Translations under genes and position numbers: made by a program
In this document: one piece after another, positions 49,562 to 59,396 of the stretch
Layout of the letters: every line of letters begins with the position of its first letter
Position numbering within the stretch: the first letter of the stretch is position 1
Source: Vibrio sp. CK2-1
Lineage (GTDB): Bacteria; Pseudomonadota; Gammaproteobacteria; Enterobacterales; Vibrionaceae
Direction of reading: 5' to 3'
NCBI RefSeq assembly: GCF_021726515.1
Contig: NZ_JAKKCJ010000003.1
Coordinates: 62,001-126,000, forward strand
Length of the DNA: 64,000 bases
Notes under the pieces: model-generated
The model's input: only the letters and a program-made list of their open reading frames with translations
Told to the model about the DNA's origin: nothing
The model's database searches: none

Positions 49562-52036
49562 TTAAGCGACTTTACTTACTGCCTGTTGCGACTTTTTTAT
49601 GATTAACTCACTTGGATCAAAGTCATCAACGTTAATTGTTTCTAATCGGTAATGTTCGGCATCACGTAGAATTTTAGCTTCTTCTTCCGTAATCCAACCA
49701 TTTTCCAGCCCAATTTCAGCGACTTTATCTAATTGTACAAATGCGCGGCGTTTCTGCTGCTTGTTGCATACAATCTCAAAAATAGGTTCAGCTGATAAAA
49801 TTACTTCTAATGCTCGTTCAATTTTACCTGCAGGGTTGAACTCACTCGCTTCTAAGTATTGATTACGGCCAATACGTGAACGCGTTTCTGATGGCGTTTG
49901 CAGAATTTGCGCGACTTGGTTATCGAGCTTATCACTTGGCGCTTTACGTACCTTACCTAGTGGTAAAATTAGCACACGCATTAACCCAGCTGCTCCTCGT
50001 GATGGGAAGTTACGTAAGAAGTCATCAATCGCTTCTTCTGCTTGGCGCAAGCTATCTTGAACGCCCCAATGCACTAGTGGTAGATCCGCTTCTTGGTAGC
50101 CTTCCATCTCAAAGCGCTTTAAGGTTGCAGAGCTTAAATAAAGTTGGCTTAACACATCGCCTAGACGAGCCGATAAACGCTCTTTACGTTTTAATGAGCC
50201 GCCTAGTACTGCCATTGAAATATCTGACATTAAAGCAATGTTGGCACTGTAACGGTTCAGTTTTTGGTAATAACCTTTAATTTGGTCGTGAATGATACCG
50301 TTAAAATTGGCATCACTTGGCACCGCATAATCCGAACCTCGGCCATCCGTTAGACCAAGCCAGAAGCTACGTACTGCATTACTCATGCTAAAGCCAATAT
50401 GACCAAACACCGCACTATCAAAGCGTGATAGAGCATTTTTCTCGCTTGAATGCGCCGCTTCCATTTCTTCTAAGACATAAGGATGGCAGCGAATGGCGCC
50501 TTGTCCATAAATGATCATAGAACGAGTCAGAATATTGGCACCTTCTACGGTAATAGCAATAGGTGCGCCTTGGTAACCACGGGCTAAAAAGTTAGCCGGT
50601 CCCATGCAGACGCCTTTACCGCCAGCGATGTCCATGGCATCAATTAAGGCGCGCTGTCCACGGTGAGTACAGTGGTACTTCACAATCGCCGAAATAACCG
50701 ATGGTTTTTCACCGAGATCAATACCGGCAACGGTTAATTGACTGGCTGCATCCATTACGTAAGCATTGCCCGCAAGACGCGCTAATGGTTCTTCAATCCC
50801 TTCCATGTGACCGATTGGCTGCTTAAATTGGCGGCGAATACGGGCATAAGCACCAGTTGCCAATGCTGCTGTTTTGGTGCCACCGGTTGAGTTAGAAGGT
50901 AGAGTAATACCACGCCCCACTGATAAACATTCCACTAGCATACGCCAGCCTTGGCCTGCCATTTCTGGTCCGCCGATGATGTAGTCTAATGGGACAAAAA
51001 TATCGTTACCTTGAGTTGGACCATTTTGGAATGGCACATTCAAAGGGAAATGACGACGACCAATTTTCACGCCTTTAGTATCGATTGGAATTAAAGCACA
51101 AGTAATACCGATATCTTCTTGGTCACCGAGTAGGCCATCAGGATCGCGAAGTTTGAAGGCTAAACCAAGTACGGTTGCGACAGGTGCCAGCGTGATATAG
51201 CGTTTATTCCATGTTAGTCGCATACCAAGCACTTCTTTGCCTTGCCATTCGCCTTTGCACACAATACCAAAATCAGGAATCGCACCGGCGTCAGAACCGG
51301 CTTCTGGGCTAGTTAAAGCAAAACATGGGATTTCTTTACCTTCGGCTAAGCGAGGTAGGTAATGATCTTGCTGCTCTTTAGTGCCGTAGTGTTGCAATAA
51401 TTCGCCAGGGCCTAATGAGTTCGGCACGCCGACCGTTGAAGATAATACGCCTGACACGCCCGTTAGTTTTTGTAGTACCACAGATTGTGCGTAGGCAGAA
51501 AATTCTAAGCCGCCATATTTTTTCTTGATGATCATGGCGAAGAACTTGTGATCTTTAAGGTATTGCCAAATTTCTGGTGGCAGGTCGGCTAATTCATGGG
51601 TGATTTCAAAATCATTGGCCATACGACAAACTTCATTTACTGGGCCATCAATAAAGGCTTGTTCTTCATCACTTAATTTTGGTGCTTGAATGTCGGATAG
51701 CTTTTTCCAATCAGGCTTACCTTTAAACAATTCAGCTTCCCACCATACGGTACCCGCATCAATGGCTTCTTTTTCGGTTTGCGACATTGCAGGTAAAATT
51801 TGACGGAATACCTTGAGTGCCGGCTTACTGAATAATGAACGACGAATTTGTGGAATCGCGACTAACGCTGAAAGAATAACAAACACGCCGAATAAAATTG
51901 GGGATAGACCGCCAAGTAAGGTTGAAATCAACAGGACTGCCGCCATCGCCCCAATGGTTATCGACTGAGAGCGGCGGTGGTATAAACAAAAACCGAATAC
52001 GACAAGCGTAACGATTAGGGTAAGTAGGGTGATCAT
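49562..52036 (-). CDS. fadE: Acyl-CoA dehydrogenase FadE
   Basis: First beta-oxidation step. It is 824 residues from the ATG at 52036, which follows TAAGGAAGACAAAG; a longer GTG reading (52072) would include that site. N-terminal membrane helices (about 1-65) are followed by an acyl-CoA dehydrogenase core with [17 protein letters not shown] and [19 protein letters not shown]. The catalytic region is in [21 protein letters not shown] long C-terminal FadE-specific domain (DUF1974) completes it. A FadR-type operator lies 59 bp upstream. Confidence 0.96.
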   Translation of the reverse strand: MITLLTLIVTLVVFGFCLYHRRSQSITIGAMAAVLLISTLLGGLSPILFGVFVILSALVAIPQIRRSLFSKPALKVFRQILPAMSQTEKEAIDAGTVWWEAELFKGKPDWKKLSDIQAPKLSDEEQAFIDGPVNEVCRMANDFEITHELADLPPEIWQYLKDHKFFAMIIKKKYGGLEFSAYAQSVVLQKLTGVSGVLSSTVGVPNSLGPGELLQHYGTKEQQDHYLPRLAEGKEIPCFALTSPEAGSDAGAIPDFGIVCKGEWQGKEVLGMRLTWNKRYITLAPVATVLGLAFKLRDPDGLLGDQEDIGITCALIPIDTKGVKIGRRHFPLNVPFQNGPTQGNDIFVPLDYIIGGPEMAGQGWRMLVECLSVGRGITLPSNSTGGTKTAALATGAYARIRRQFKQPIGHMEGIEEPLARLAGNAYVMDAASQLTVAGIDLGEKPSVISAIVKYHCTHRGQRALIDAMDIAGGKGVCMGPANFLARGYQGAPIAITVEGANILTRSMIIYGQGAIRCHPYVLEEMEAAHSSEKNALSRFDSAVFGHIGFSMSNAVRSFWLGLTDGRGSDYAVPSDANFNGIIHDQIKGYYQKLNRYSANIALMSDISMAVLGGSLKRKERLSARLGDVLSQLYLSSATLKRFEMEGYQEADLPLVHWGVQDSLRQAEEAIDDFLRNFPSRGAAGLMRVLILPLGKVRKAPSDKLDNQVAQILQTPSETRSRIGRNQYLEASEFNPAGKIERALEVILSAEPIFEIVCNKQQKRRAFVQLDKVAEIGLENGWITEEEAKILRDAEHYRLETINVDDFDPSELIIKKSQQAVSKVA

Positions 52037-52094
52037 CTTTGTCTTCCTTATTATGATGAGTGATAAAGCCACACTTTTTTATAACGAAAAAATT

Positions 52095-52111
52095 AAGTGG
52101 TCGTACCAGAT
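52095..52111. promoter_or_regulatory. Probable FadR operator upstream of fadE
   Basis: On the minus strand the 17 bases read ATCTGGTACGACCACTT, differing in the last arm by three bases from the E. coli fadBA operator as I recall it (ATCTGGTACGACCAGAT). It lies 59 bp upstream of the fadE start. FadR repression relieved by long-chain acyl-CoA is the inferred control. The rest of the 52037-52400 gap holds the divergent fadE and lpcA promoters; nothing else stands out. Confidence 0.8.
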
Positions 52112-52400
52112 GAATTCATTGTAGCCATCTTGTTGAGGAAATGTAAAAGGTCAATGTGGTTGAAAAGTGATCTCAAGCATAAAATGAATGTTTTAAATAG
52201 GTGTTTATATTTTATTGGAGTGGTTCGTTTTCTAACTACCTTGTAAGAGTAGTATCGAATGGCGGTTTCTTTCTTATATAAATAATGCTTACAGAAATCA
52301 TGGATCCTTCTTACGAAAATATTTCATCCAATGGGTGACAGGTCTCGTTCTTTATAGGTAAACTCAAGATTGATAACTATTCAAAATAAGGGAACCTCCC

Positions 52401-52979
52401 ATGTACCAAGATTTGATTCGAAGTGAACTCACAGAAGCTGCCCAAGTACTCAACGCTTTTCTAAGTGATGATAAAAATCTTCAAGATATTGAAGCGGCAG
52501 CTAAGCTGATAGCGGATTCATTTAAGCAAGGTGGCAAAGTGTTGTCTTGTGGTAACGGTGGCTCGCACTGTGATGCGATGCACTTTGCTGAAGAATTAAC
52601 GGGACGCTACCGTGAGAACCGCCCAGGTTACCCTGGGATTGCTATTTCGGATCCAAGCCACCTTTCTTGTGTTAGTAACGATTTTGGCTACGAGTTTGTT
52701 TTCTCCCGCTACCTTGAAGCGGTAGGGCAAAAGGGAGATGTGCTATTTGGTCTTTCTACCTCGGGTAACTCTGGCAATATCTTAAAAGCAATGGAAACTG
52801 CCAAGCAAAAAGGCATGAAGACAATTGCCTTAACGGGTAAAGACGGCGGTAAAATGGCGGGTATTGCTGATGTGGAAATTCGTGTTCCTCATTTTGGTTA
52901 CGCTGACCGTATTCAAGAAGTCCACATTAAAATTATCCATATCGTGATCCAATTGATTGAAAAAGAAATGGAAAAGTAA
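52401..52979 (+). CDS. lpcA: Sedoheptulose-7-phosphate isomerase (GmhA/LpcA)
   Basis: 192 residues, exact family length. Sugar-isomerase fold with [22 protein letters not shown] residues about 52-73 (shown in part: [18 protein letters not shown]), [12 protein letters not shown], and the metal/catalytic residues in the C-terminal [13 protein letters not shown]. It starts heptose synthesis for LPS inner core. Between fadE and yafJ as in E. coli. Confidence 0.97.
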   Translation: MYQDLIRSELTEAAQVLNAFLSDDKNLQDIEAAAKLIADSFKQGGKVLSCGNGGSHCDAMHFAEELTGRYRENRPGYPGIAISDPSHLSCVSNDFGYEFVFSRYLEAVGQKGDVLFGLSTSGNSGNILKAMETAKQKGMKTIALTGKDGGKMAGIADVEIRVPHFGYADRIQEVHIKIIHIVIQLIEKEMEK

Positions 52980-53042
52980 CTTTATTATTTTGATGTTTTA
53001 AAGAGACTATTTTAAAAAGCGGTATGTTAAAAGGAACGATGA

Positions 53043-53852
53043 ATGTGTGAATTGCTCGGTATGAGTGCCAATGTCCCAACCGACATTTGCTTCAGTTTTA
53101 CCGGATTAATCCAACGTGGTGGAAAAACTGGCCCTCACCGTGATGGCTGGGGGATCACCTTTTATGAAGGTAAAGGGTGCCGTAATTTTAAAGACCCGAA
53201 ACCGAGCTGCCATTCTAAAATTGCTGAGCTAGTACAGAGCTACCCAATAAAAAGTTGCGCGGTGATTAGTCATATTCGTCAGGCTAATCGAGGAGAGGTG
53301 AACTTAGAAAACACTCACCCATTTACTCGTGAGCTGTGGGGGAAGAATTGGACGTTTGCCCATAATGGTCAATTGAGTGGTTACCAAGATTTAAATACTG
53401 GTCGCCATCGTCCTATTGGAGAAACCGATAGCGAGTTGTCATTTTGCTGGATTTTAAAGCAGCTTGAAGACCGTTATCCAGAGCCACCACATTCTCGCCA
53501 AATGCCAGAGATCTTTCAGTTTATTGCTCAATGTTGTGATGAATTGAAAAAGTTAGGCGTGTTTAACATGCTGTTGAGCGATGGTGAGTATGTGATGATG
53601 TACTGCACCAACAACCTTCACTGGATAACAAGACGAGCACCTTTTGGTAAAGCGACATTGATTGATGAAGAAGTCAGTATCGACTTTCAAGAAGAAACCA
53701 CGCCGAATGATGTGGTATCAGTGATTGCCACTCAACCGTTAACCGATAACGAACGCTGGCATAAAATGAAGCCTAGTGAATATGGTGTGTTTCATTTTGG
53801 TGAGCTGATTTTAGATAATAGCTTAGATCTGATTGATGAGCCGTTTGCGTGA
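53043..53852 (+). CDS. yafJ: Class II glutamine amidotransferase YafJ
   Basis: 269 residues. MCELLGMSANVPTDICFSF places the nucleophile Cys at position 2, exposed after Met removal. HRDGWGITFYEGKG, VISHIRQANRGEVNLENTHP and FAHNGQL are the Ntn amidohydrolase motifs. It lacks any synthase domain, so its acceptor is unknown; YafJ-like proteins are stand-alone glutaminase domains. A short tandem repeat begins 8 bp after the stop. Confidence 0.93.
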   Translation: MCELLGMSANVPTDICFSFTGLIQRGGKTGPHRDGWGITFYEGKGCRNFKDPKPSCHSKIAELVQSYPIKSCAVISHIRQANRGEVNLENTHPFTRELWGKNWTFAHNGQLSGYQDLNTGRHRPIGETDSELSFCWILKQLEDRYPEPPHSRQMPEIFQFIAQCCDELKKLGVFNMLLSDGEYVMMYCTNNLHWITRRAPFGKATLIDEEVSIDFQEETTPNDVVSVIATQPLTDNERWHKMKPSEYGVFHFGELILDNSLDLIDEPFA

Positions 53853-53860
53853 AAGGATGC

Positions 53861-53888
53861 TAGTTTTTAGTTTTTAGTTTCTAGTTTC
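53861..53888. repeat. 7-bp tandem repeat (TAGTTTY) x 4 after yafJ
   Basis: TAGTTTT, TAGTTTT, TAGTTTC, TAGTTTC in direct succession starting 8 bp after the yafJ stop, leading into CGAGGG and element copy F. Confidence 0.9.
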
Positions 53889-53900
53889 GAGGGTAGCGTA

Positions 53901-53940
53901 TTTCGTGGCTCGGGCGCTTCGCTTCTTGTTGCTCGAGGGG
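53901..53940 (+). repeat. Dispersed CTCG-family intergenic element, copy F
   Basis: TTTCGTGGCTCGGGCG then CTTCGCTTCTTG then TTGCTCGAGGGG. It shares GTGGCTCG and GCGCTTCGCT with copies A and B. It lies between yafJ and the purN-adjacent microsatellite. Confidence 0.55.
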
Positions 53941-54016
53941 CTTGGTCTAGACTTAACCATTGATGATTTATAGTGAAATAGTGCTTGATATTTAGTCAAA
54001 CTCGAGCACTATTTCT

Positions 54017-54079
54017 CTCGCAACTCGCAACTCGCAACTCGCAACTCGCAACTCGCAACTCGCAACTCGCAACTCGCAA
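54017..54079. repeat. 7-bp tandem repeat (CTCGCAA) x 9 abutting the purN stop
   Basis: Nine exact copies of CTCGCAA end two bases before the purN stop codon (minus-strand gene). A short spurious frame of ATRNSQL repeats arises from it on the plus strand. Confidence 0.97.
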
Positions 54080-54081
54080 CT

Positions 54082-54738
54082 CTAATCTTCAGCGTACCCA
54101 TGCAGCCCTAATGGCTGACCATCCAAATAAGCTTGCTGTTGTTTCATCTCTAATCGGCCTTCAATAAACCATTTGCTCACCAGAGGATAAATATTATGCT
54201 CTTGGACGAGGACTCGCTTGGCTAAATCATCGGCACTGTCATCTTCAAAAACAGGTACCTTGGCTTGTAAAATAACAGGGCCACCATCGAGTTCTTCAGT
54301 AACAAAGTGGACACTGGTTCCATGTTCACTATCACCGGCATCAATGGCGCGCTGATGAGTGTTAAGACCTGAATATTTAGGAAGTAGAGAAGGGTGGATG
54401 TTTAGCATTTTGCCTAAGTAATGTTCTACAAAGTTACTGCTGAGGATACGCATGTAACCGGCGAGAATAATTAAATCAGGTTGATAGGCGTCGATTTGCT
54501 TCATCAATTCAGTATCAAAAGCCAAACGATCGGGCTTTCCATCTGAATTTAGAAAGTCTTGCGCGGAAAGGGAGTGAGCTGCGATTGAATGATTTTTTGC
54601 ACGCTCTAAACCATAAGCTTCAGCTTTGTTTGAAAACACTGCCGTGACTTTGGCTTGAATTTGTTCGGATTCACAAGCATCGATAATGGCTTGTAGGTTG
54701 CTTCCATTACCTGAAACTAATACAACGATATTTTTCAT
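54082..54738 (-). CDS. purN: Phosphoribosylglycinamide formyltransferase PurN
   Basis: 218 residues from the ATG at 54738 after GCAAGGAATGT; a longer frame (to 54819) overlaps purM and the hairpin and is rejected. VVLVSGNGSNLQAII is the phosphate-binding loop; ILAGYMRILSS, MLNIHPSLLPKYSG and GTSVHFVTEELDGGPVI carry the catalytic Asn-His-Asp. It transfers formyl from 10-formyl-THF to GAR in purine synthesis. Downstream of purM in the usual purMN operon. Confidence 0.97.
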   Translation of the reverse strand: MKNIVVLVSGNGSNLQAIIDACESEQIQAKVTAVFSNKAEAYGLERAKNHSIAAHSLSAQDFLNSDGKPDRLAFDTELMKQIDAYQPDLIILAGYMRILSSNFVEHYLGKMLNIHPSLLPKYSGLNTHQRAIDAGDSEHGTSVHFVTEELDGGPVILQAKVPVFEDDSADDLAKRVLVQEHNIYPLVSKWFIEGRLEMKQQQAYLDGQPLGLHGYAED

Positions 54739-54759
54739 ACATTCCTTGCCAAATAAGAA

Positions 54760-54788
54760 CAGCCGAAAGTCAATTTGACTTTCGGCTG
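54760..54788 (-). promoter_or_regulatory. Hairpin between purM and purN
   Basis: A perfect 13-bp stem (CAGCCGAAAGTCA / TGACTTTCGGCTG) with a 3-nt loop fills the 55-bp intercistronic gap. On the minus strand it is followed by TTCTTATTT, a weak T-tract. It could attenuate purN relative to purM or stabilise the mRNA end. Confidence 0.7.
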
Positions 54789-54793
54789 TTTGC

Positions 54794-55834
54794 TTATTTA
54801 ATTTCCACTTGCTCTTCACCAGCTTCAGCTGTCGCTATTTGACCGATGATCCAAGCGTTTTCACCTTCAGCATTAAGTAGTTCTACTGCGGCTTGTGCTT
54901 GATCTTGTGGAAGTGCCACAATCAGGCCAACACCACAGTTGAACGTACGGTACATCTCGTAGGTTTCAACATTTCCTTTTTGTTGTAACCAAGAGAAAAT
55001 TGCTGGCCATTCCCAACTGTTACCATCGATCACTGCTTTAGTGCCTTCCGGTAATACGCGTGGAATGTTTTCCCAGAAACCACCGCCAGTAATATGAGAA
55101 ATCGCATGGATATCATGCTTTTCAATCATTTTAAGTGCTGATTTGATGTAGATCTTAGTTGGTTCGATAAGGTGTTCACCAATCGTGCGACCGTTTAAGT
55201 CTTCATTTAAATCAGCTTGAGACACTTCAAGGATCTTACGAATAAGTGAATAGCCGTTTGAGTGAGGGCCACTTGAACCTACCGCGATTAAAGCGTCACC
55301 AGCGGCTACTTTGGTGCCATCGATAACGTCAGCTTTTTCGACTACGCCAACACAGAAGCCGGCAACATCGTAGTCTTCGCCTTCGTACATACCAGGCATT
55401 TCAGCAGTTTCACCACCGATTAAAGAACAACCCGCTTGGATACAACCTTCACCGATGCCGGTTACCACTTCTGCTGCGGTATCCACATCTAGTTTGCCAG
55501 TTGCGTAGTAGTCTAGGAAGAAAAGAGGTTCTGCACCTTGAACGATTAAATCATTCACACACATGGCGACAAGGTCGATACCAATGGTGTCGTGTTTTTT
55601 CATATCCAAAGCCAGACGCAGTTTCGTTCCAACACCATCTGTGCCAGAAACTAAAAGCGGCTGCTTGTATTTGGTTGGTAGCTCACATAATGCACCAAAG
55701 CCACCGATGCCACCCATAACTTCCGGGCGACGAGTGCGTTTTACCACACCTTTAATTTTATCGACTAATGCATTACCTGCATCAATATCAACACCAGCGT
55801 CTTTATAGCTTAGAGAAGAATTGTTACCACTCAC
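54794..55834 (-). CDS. purM: Phosphoribosylformylglycinamidine cyclo-ligase (AIR synthetase)
   Basis: 346 residues. The start is GTG at 55834 with GAGGAT upstream. [54 protein letters not shown] and [13 protein letters not shown] are PurM signatures. It closes the imidazole ring of AIR using ATP. A PurR-type box lies about 70 bp upstream. Confidence 0.98.
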   Translation of the reverse strand: MSGNNSSLSYKDAGVDIDAGNALVDKIKGVVKRTRRPEVMGGIGGFGALCELPTKYKQPLLVSGTDGVGTKLRLALDMKKHDTIGIDLVAMCVNDLIVQGAEPLFFLDYYATGKLDVDTAAEVVTGIGEGCIQAGCSLIGGETAEMPGMYEGEDYDVAGFCVGVVEKADVIDGTKVAAGDALIAVGSSGPHSNGYSLIRKILEVSQADLNEDLNGRTIGEHLIEPTKIYIKSALKMIEKHDIHAISHITGGGFWENIPRVLPEGTKAVIDGNSWEWPAIFSWLQQKGNVETYEMYRTFNCGVGLIVALPQDQAQAAVELLNAEGENAWIIGQIATAEAGEEQVEIK

Positions 55835-55904
55835 GGGGATATCCTCGCCTTTGATTTGATTGGATGTGAAAAACGGGGCTATTCTAACAGGGGATGAAGT
55901 GAAA

Positions 55905-55920
55905 AGGAAAACGTTTGCGT
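55905..55920. promoter_or_regulatory. PurR-type operator between purM and upp
   Basis: AGGAAAACGTTTGCGT; its complement ACGCAAACGTTTTCCT fits the E. coli PurR consensus (ACGCAAACGTTTTCNT). It lies 71 bp upstream of purM and 112 bp upstream of the divergent upp, so it probably represses purMN and possibly upp when hypoxanthine/guanine is plentiful. Confidence 0.9.
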
Positions 55921-55991
55921 CAGTTTTTTTGCTTCAATGATTGGTCAAAAAATTTAATGAGTTCTATCAATGAATTCTGGTGTTTTTGGGG

Positions 55992-55997
55992 TATAAT
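55992..55997 (+). promoter_or_regulatory. Possible upp -10 element
   Basis: A perfect TATAAT 35 bp before the upp start, preceded by TTTTTGGGG. No convincing -35 hexamer at 16-18 bp. Confidence 0.45.
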
Positions 55998-56032
55998 TCG
56001 GATGTTTGTCAAAATTAAGCACGGAGTTGGAC

Positions 56033-56659
56033 ATGAAAGTCGTAGAAGTTAAACACCCACTGGTTAAGCATAAGCTTGGTCTAATGCGCGAAGGCGATAT
56101 CAGCACAAAACGTTTTCGTGAGTTAGCAACAGAAGTGGGAAGTTTACTCACTTATGAAGCGACCTCTGATTTTGAAACAGAGAAAGTGACAATTAAAGGC
56201 TGGAATGGCCCGGTTGAAATTGACCAAATTAAAGGTAAAAAAGTCACCGTTGTGCCGATCCTTCGTGCTGGTTTAGGGATGATGGATGGCGTACTTGAGC
56301 ACATGCCAAGCGCTAGAATTTCTGTTGTTGGTGTATACCGTGATGAAGAAACACTTGAGCCAATCCCATACTTTAACAAGTTAACTTCTAGCATTAATGA
56401 GCGTATCGCTCTAGTTGTTGACCCAATGTTAGCCACCGGCGGTTCTATGATTGCAACAGTTGACTTGTTAAAAGAGCAAGGTTGTAACCAAATTAAAGTA
56501 CTAGTGCTAGTTGCTGCTCCTGAAGGCATTGAAGCTTTAGAGAAAGCGCATCCTGATATTGAGTTATACACTGCTGCGATTGACGAAAAACTGGATGATA
56601 AAGGTTATATCGTTCCTGGTTTAGGCGATGCTGGTGATAAGATCTTCGGCACTCAATAA
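56033..56659 (+). CDS. upp: Uracil phosphoribosyltransferase
   Basis: 208 residues from the ATG at 56033 (CGGAGTTGGAC before it), equal to E. coli Upp. [19 protein letters not shown] at the N-terminus, [35 protein letters not shown] (PRPP loop) and [12 protein letters not shown] at the C-terminus. It converts uracil and PRPP to UMP, pairing pyrimidine salvage with the divergent purine genes. Confidence 0.98.
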   Translation: MKVVEVKHPLVKHKLGLMREGDISTKRFRELATEVGSLLTYEATSDFETEKVTIKGWNGPVEIDQIKGKKVTVVPILRAGLGMMDGVLEHMPSARISVVGVYRDEETLEPIPYFNKLTSSINERIALVVDPMLATGGSMIATVDLLKEQGCNQIKVLVLVAAPEGIEALEKAHPDIELYTAAIDEKLDDKGYIVPGLGDAGDKIFGTQ

Positions 56660-56706
56660 ATAACGCCATTTCAGAAAATTATCTGGAAGATGGAATTAAT
56701 TAGTAT

Positions 56707-56739
56707 AAAGCGACTCTATTAAATGGAGTCGCTTTTTTT
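56707..56739 (+). terminator. Rho-independent terminator after upp
   Basis: AAAGCGACTC / GAGTCGCTTT, a perfect 10-bp stem with a 9-nt loop and a T-tract of seven. Confidence 0.92.
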
Positions 56740-56850
56740 ATGCCCATTAGCACGAAGAAAAATGTATACGTTTCATGTATGATTAGCGGCTTAATATAAG
56801 AGTGTGGTGCTACTACACAGAATGATTTCTGAATAAAAAACAGGTCTGTT

Positions 56851-58059
56851 ATGCGTTATCTTGTTATCCCCCTTGTCGCTTCGATTTTATTTCCATTAAC
56901 GACAGTTGCTAAAACGTCGGTTGATGTATATCACGCTGAAGTTGTGTTAAGTAATGAAAAAAATGCACGCTCAATTGCATGGGGTGAAGGTCTCGAGCAA
57001 GTGTTAGTTAAAGCATCGGGTAATGCCAATATTGCTGACAATGAGGTCGTAAAAAAAGCCATGCGCGATGGCTCTGATTATTTGGCGAAATTTAAATATG
57101 GTACGCTAAATGGCGAAAAAAGTTTAGATATGCAGTACAGCCCTAAACAAATCAGTGTGTTGTTATCAAAAGCCAATGCTTCGGTTTGGCCGAAAGAACG
57201 TGAGAACGTTTTAGTTTGGTTGGTGCAAGATGACAATGTTGAGCGTCAAGTAGGTTGGGAGCAATCTGGATTAGATTCAGTGTCAGCTTTACAAACGGCC
57301 GCGCAACAGTCAGGGCTTCCGATCACTTTGCCCGTGGGTGATATGGATGATTTAACTAAAATTTCTGCGCCAGATTTATGGGGCGGCTTTCCAGAGCCAC
57401 TTGCCGCTGCCAGTGTTCGTTATCCGGCAGATTCTGTACTCGTACTAAAAGTGGCGGCTAATGGAGCATCTTCAGAAGTCAATTGGCAGCTCTATGATAT
57501 GGCTCCTGATAGTATTACCTCTTCGCCTCAATCTGCTGTCACAGGGGTTGAAAGTGGCGATGTCGCTCAAGCGATAGATAAAGCCATTGACCGAGTTAGT
57601 GCTTACTACGCTAAGAAAAACAAACCAACCGGTAAGCAAGTGGCGGATGATGCGCTATGGGCTCATTTCTCTGGCATTCAATCGGCTCAACCTTTCTTTA
57701 ATTTAGAGCGCTCTTTACTTGATTTAGAGAGTGTTGCAACAGTACAAGTGCACTCGATTCAAGGTGCGAATGTGACATTCAATATTCAACTATTAAGCAA
57801 CAAAGCGGAATTTGAAAAGCAAGTCACAGGATTAAAAGGAATAGAGCAAGCACAAGCGCCTGTGGACTCTGCAAAAGTGGCAGAACAAGTGGCCGCCGAG
57901 CAGTTAGCCCAAGAAGGGGATGCTCAGCAAGCCAACCAAGCATCAGATCAAGAAATAGAGCAAGAAACGGATGCGGTTGCTCCAGAGAGCTCAGAGCCAG
58001 AAGATAAAACTACTGAAGAACAATTGCCAGCCGATCAGCAGTTGTGGTTTAGTTTATAG
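56851..58059 (+). CDS. DUF2066 domain-containing exported protein
   Basis: 402 residues with an N-terminal signal peptide (RYLVIPLVASILFPLTTVAK). DUF2066 begins at VDVYHAEVVLSNEKNARS and includes EGLEQVLVKASGNANI. The last 60 residues are an acidic, Q/E-rich low-complexity tail (about 335-395). The family is of unknown function and often neighbours purM/upp in Vibrio and Shewanella relatives. Predicted periplasmic. Confidence 0.85.
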   Translation: MRYLVIPLVASILFPLTTVAKTSVDVYHAEVVLSNEKNARSIAWGEGLEQVLVKASGNANIADNEVVKKAMRDGSDYLAKFKYGTLNGEKSLDMQYSPKQISVLLSKANASVWPKERENVLVWLVQDDNVERQVGWEQSGLDSVSALQTAAQQSGLPITLPVGDMDDLTKISAPDLWGGFPEPLAAASVRYPADSVLVLKVAANGASSEVNWQLYDMAPDSITSSPQSAVTGVESGDVAQAIDKAIDRVSAYYAKKNKPTGKQVADDALWAHFSGIQSAQPFFNLERSLLDLESVATVQVHSIQGANVTFNIQLLSNKAEFEKQVTGLKGIEQAQAPVDSAKVAEQVAAEQLAQEGDAQQANQASDQEIEQETDAVAPESSEPEDKTTEEQLPADQQLWFSL

Positions 58060-58092
58060 AATAAGGTAGATATATCCAGTTCACTTGGATAT

Positions 58093-58122
58093 AAAAAAGG
58101 GAGCCAAGTTGGCTCCCTTTTT
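58093..58122. terminator. Bidirectional terminator between the DUF2066 gene and yqhD
   Basis: AAAAAGGGAGCC / GGCTCCCTTTTT with an AAGTT loop; A-run and T-run on either side let it serve both convergent genes. Confidence 0.93.
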
Positions 58123-58165
58123 GCTGCGTTAAATTAATTCAGTGATTAATTGAACTCGCTATAAC

Positions 58166-59314
58166 TTAAAGCGCAGTTTCTAGCACTTTACGTGAACGGG
58201 CAATATCAATTGAGCCGTGTTCACCGAGTTTTGTCATGCCATGTGCTTCTAAGCTTGTGATGGCAGTATCAACGTCTGCTTGTGCAAGATCGATTTCACC
58301 AAGTGAAACAGGCGTTTTCATTTGGCTGAAGAATTGCTTAGTTTTCTCAATCGCCGCATCAATACGAGCATCATCAGAACCTTCAGTGATATTCCAGATG
58401 CGCTCTGCATATTGTAGTAATTTCGCTTTTTTCTCTTCGCGACATACATTCATTACCGCAGGGAGTACGATAGTTAAGCTACGGCCGTGGTCTACACCGA
58501 AGTTACCTGTTAGTTCGTGACCAATCATGTGAGTTGCCCAGTCTTGAGGTACGCCAACACCGATTAAACCGCTTAGTGCTTGAGTAGCCGCCCACATAAC
58601 GTTAGTACGAGCTTCGATATCTTGTAGGTTATCGATTAATTTTGGACCTTCTTCGATTAAGGTAAGTAGAATACCTTCTGCAAAACGGTCTTGGATTTTT
58701 GCGTTAACAGGGTACGTTAAGTATTGCTCCATTACGTGAACATAGGCATCAACCACACCGTTAGAGGTTTGACGCTCAGATAGGCTTAATGTGGTTTGTG
58801 GATCTAATACTGCAAATTGAGGGCGAACTAGCGGGTTCATAAATGCTAGTTTTTCTTTGCCACGAGTTACTACTGCACCAATATTGGTTTCAGAACCAGT
58901 CGCCGGTAGGGTTAAGATACAACCTAAAGGTAGTGCACTGTTCACTTCAGCACCTTTAGCTAAGATATCCCAAGTGTCACCTTCAAAGCCAACCGCCGCA
59001 GAGATGAACTTAGTACCATCAACCACTGAACCACCGCCAACAGCTAATAGGTAGTCAAAGCCTTCGGCACGGATTTTTTCAACTGCTTTCATTAAAGTGT
59101 CGAATTGTGGGTTTGGCTCGATGCCAGAGAATTCATCCCAAGTATGATCTTTAAGCGCAGCAACCACTTGGTCATACACACCGTTGCTTTTGATTGAACC
59201 GCCACCGTATGTCACCAGAATTTTTTTGTCTTTAGGAATGCTATTGGTGATTGCTGAGATTTGACCTTGGCCAAAATGAATTTGAGTCGTATTTTGATAG
59301 CTAAAATTGTTCAT
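58166..59314 (-). CDS. yqhD: Iron-containing NADPH-dependent alcohol/aldehyde reductase (YqhD/BDH type)
   Basis: 382 residues of the Fe-ADH family. ILVTYGGGSIKSNGVYDQV, EPNPQFDTLMKAVE and LLAVGGGSVVDGTKFISAA form the NADPH site; TLPATGSETN precedes the metal site. Metal ligands lie in DAYVHVMEQYL, DWATHMIGHEL and DHGRSLTIVLP. Members reduce a range of aldehydes. Next to a curA-like reductase and LysR regulator, which suggests carbonyl-stress detoxification (inferred). Confidence 0.9.
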   Translation of the reverse strand: MNNFSYQNTTQIHFGQGQISAITNSIPKDKKILVTYGGGSIKSNGVYDQVVAALKDHTWDEFSGIEPNPQFDTLMKAVEKIRAEGFDYLLAVGGGSVVDGTKFISAAVGFEGDTWDILAKGAEVNSALPLGCILTLPATGSETNIGAVVTRGKEKLAFMNPLVRPQFAVLDPQTTLSLSERQTSNGVVDAYVHVMEQYLTYPVNAKIQDRFAEGILLTLIEEGPKLIDNLQDIEARTNVMWAATQALSGLIGVGVPQDWATHMIGHELTGNFGVDHGRSLTIVLPAVMNVCREEKKAKLLQYAERIWNITEGSDDARIDAAIEKTKQFFSQMKTPVSLGEIDLAQADVDTAITSLEAHGMTKLGEHGSIDIARSRKVLETAL

Positions 59315-59396
59315 TTGTTGCTCCAGAGTAAATCGTCGCTTTTACGTGAAAGCGACGTTATTGAATTTAGATTGTGTTCAGAATGATGATTTCTTA

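Noticed and set aside
52037..52072. Longer fadE start at a GTG
   Set aside because: The AAGGAAG ribosome-binding site lies inside that extension, just before the ATG at 52036.
53985..54167. Plus-strand frame encoding ATRNSQL repeats
   Set aside because: It is translated CTCGCAA microsatellite running antisense into purN.
54739..54819. Longer purN start
   Set aside because: The extension covers the purM stop and the intercistronic hairpin; the ATG at 54738 has a good ribosome-binding site and matches the family N-terminus.
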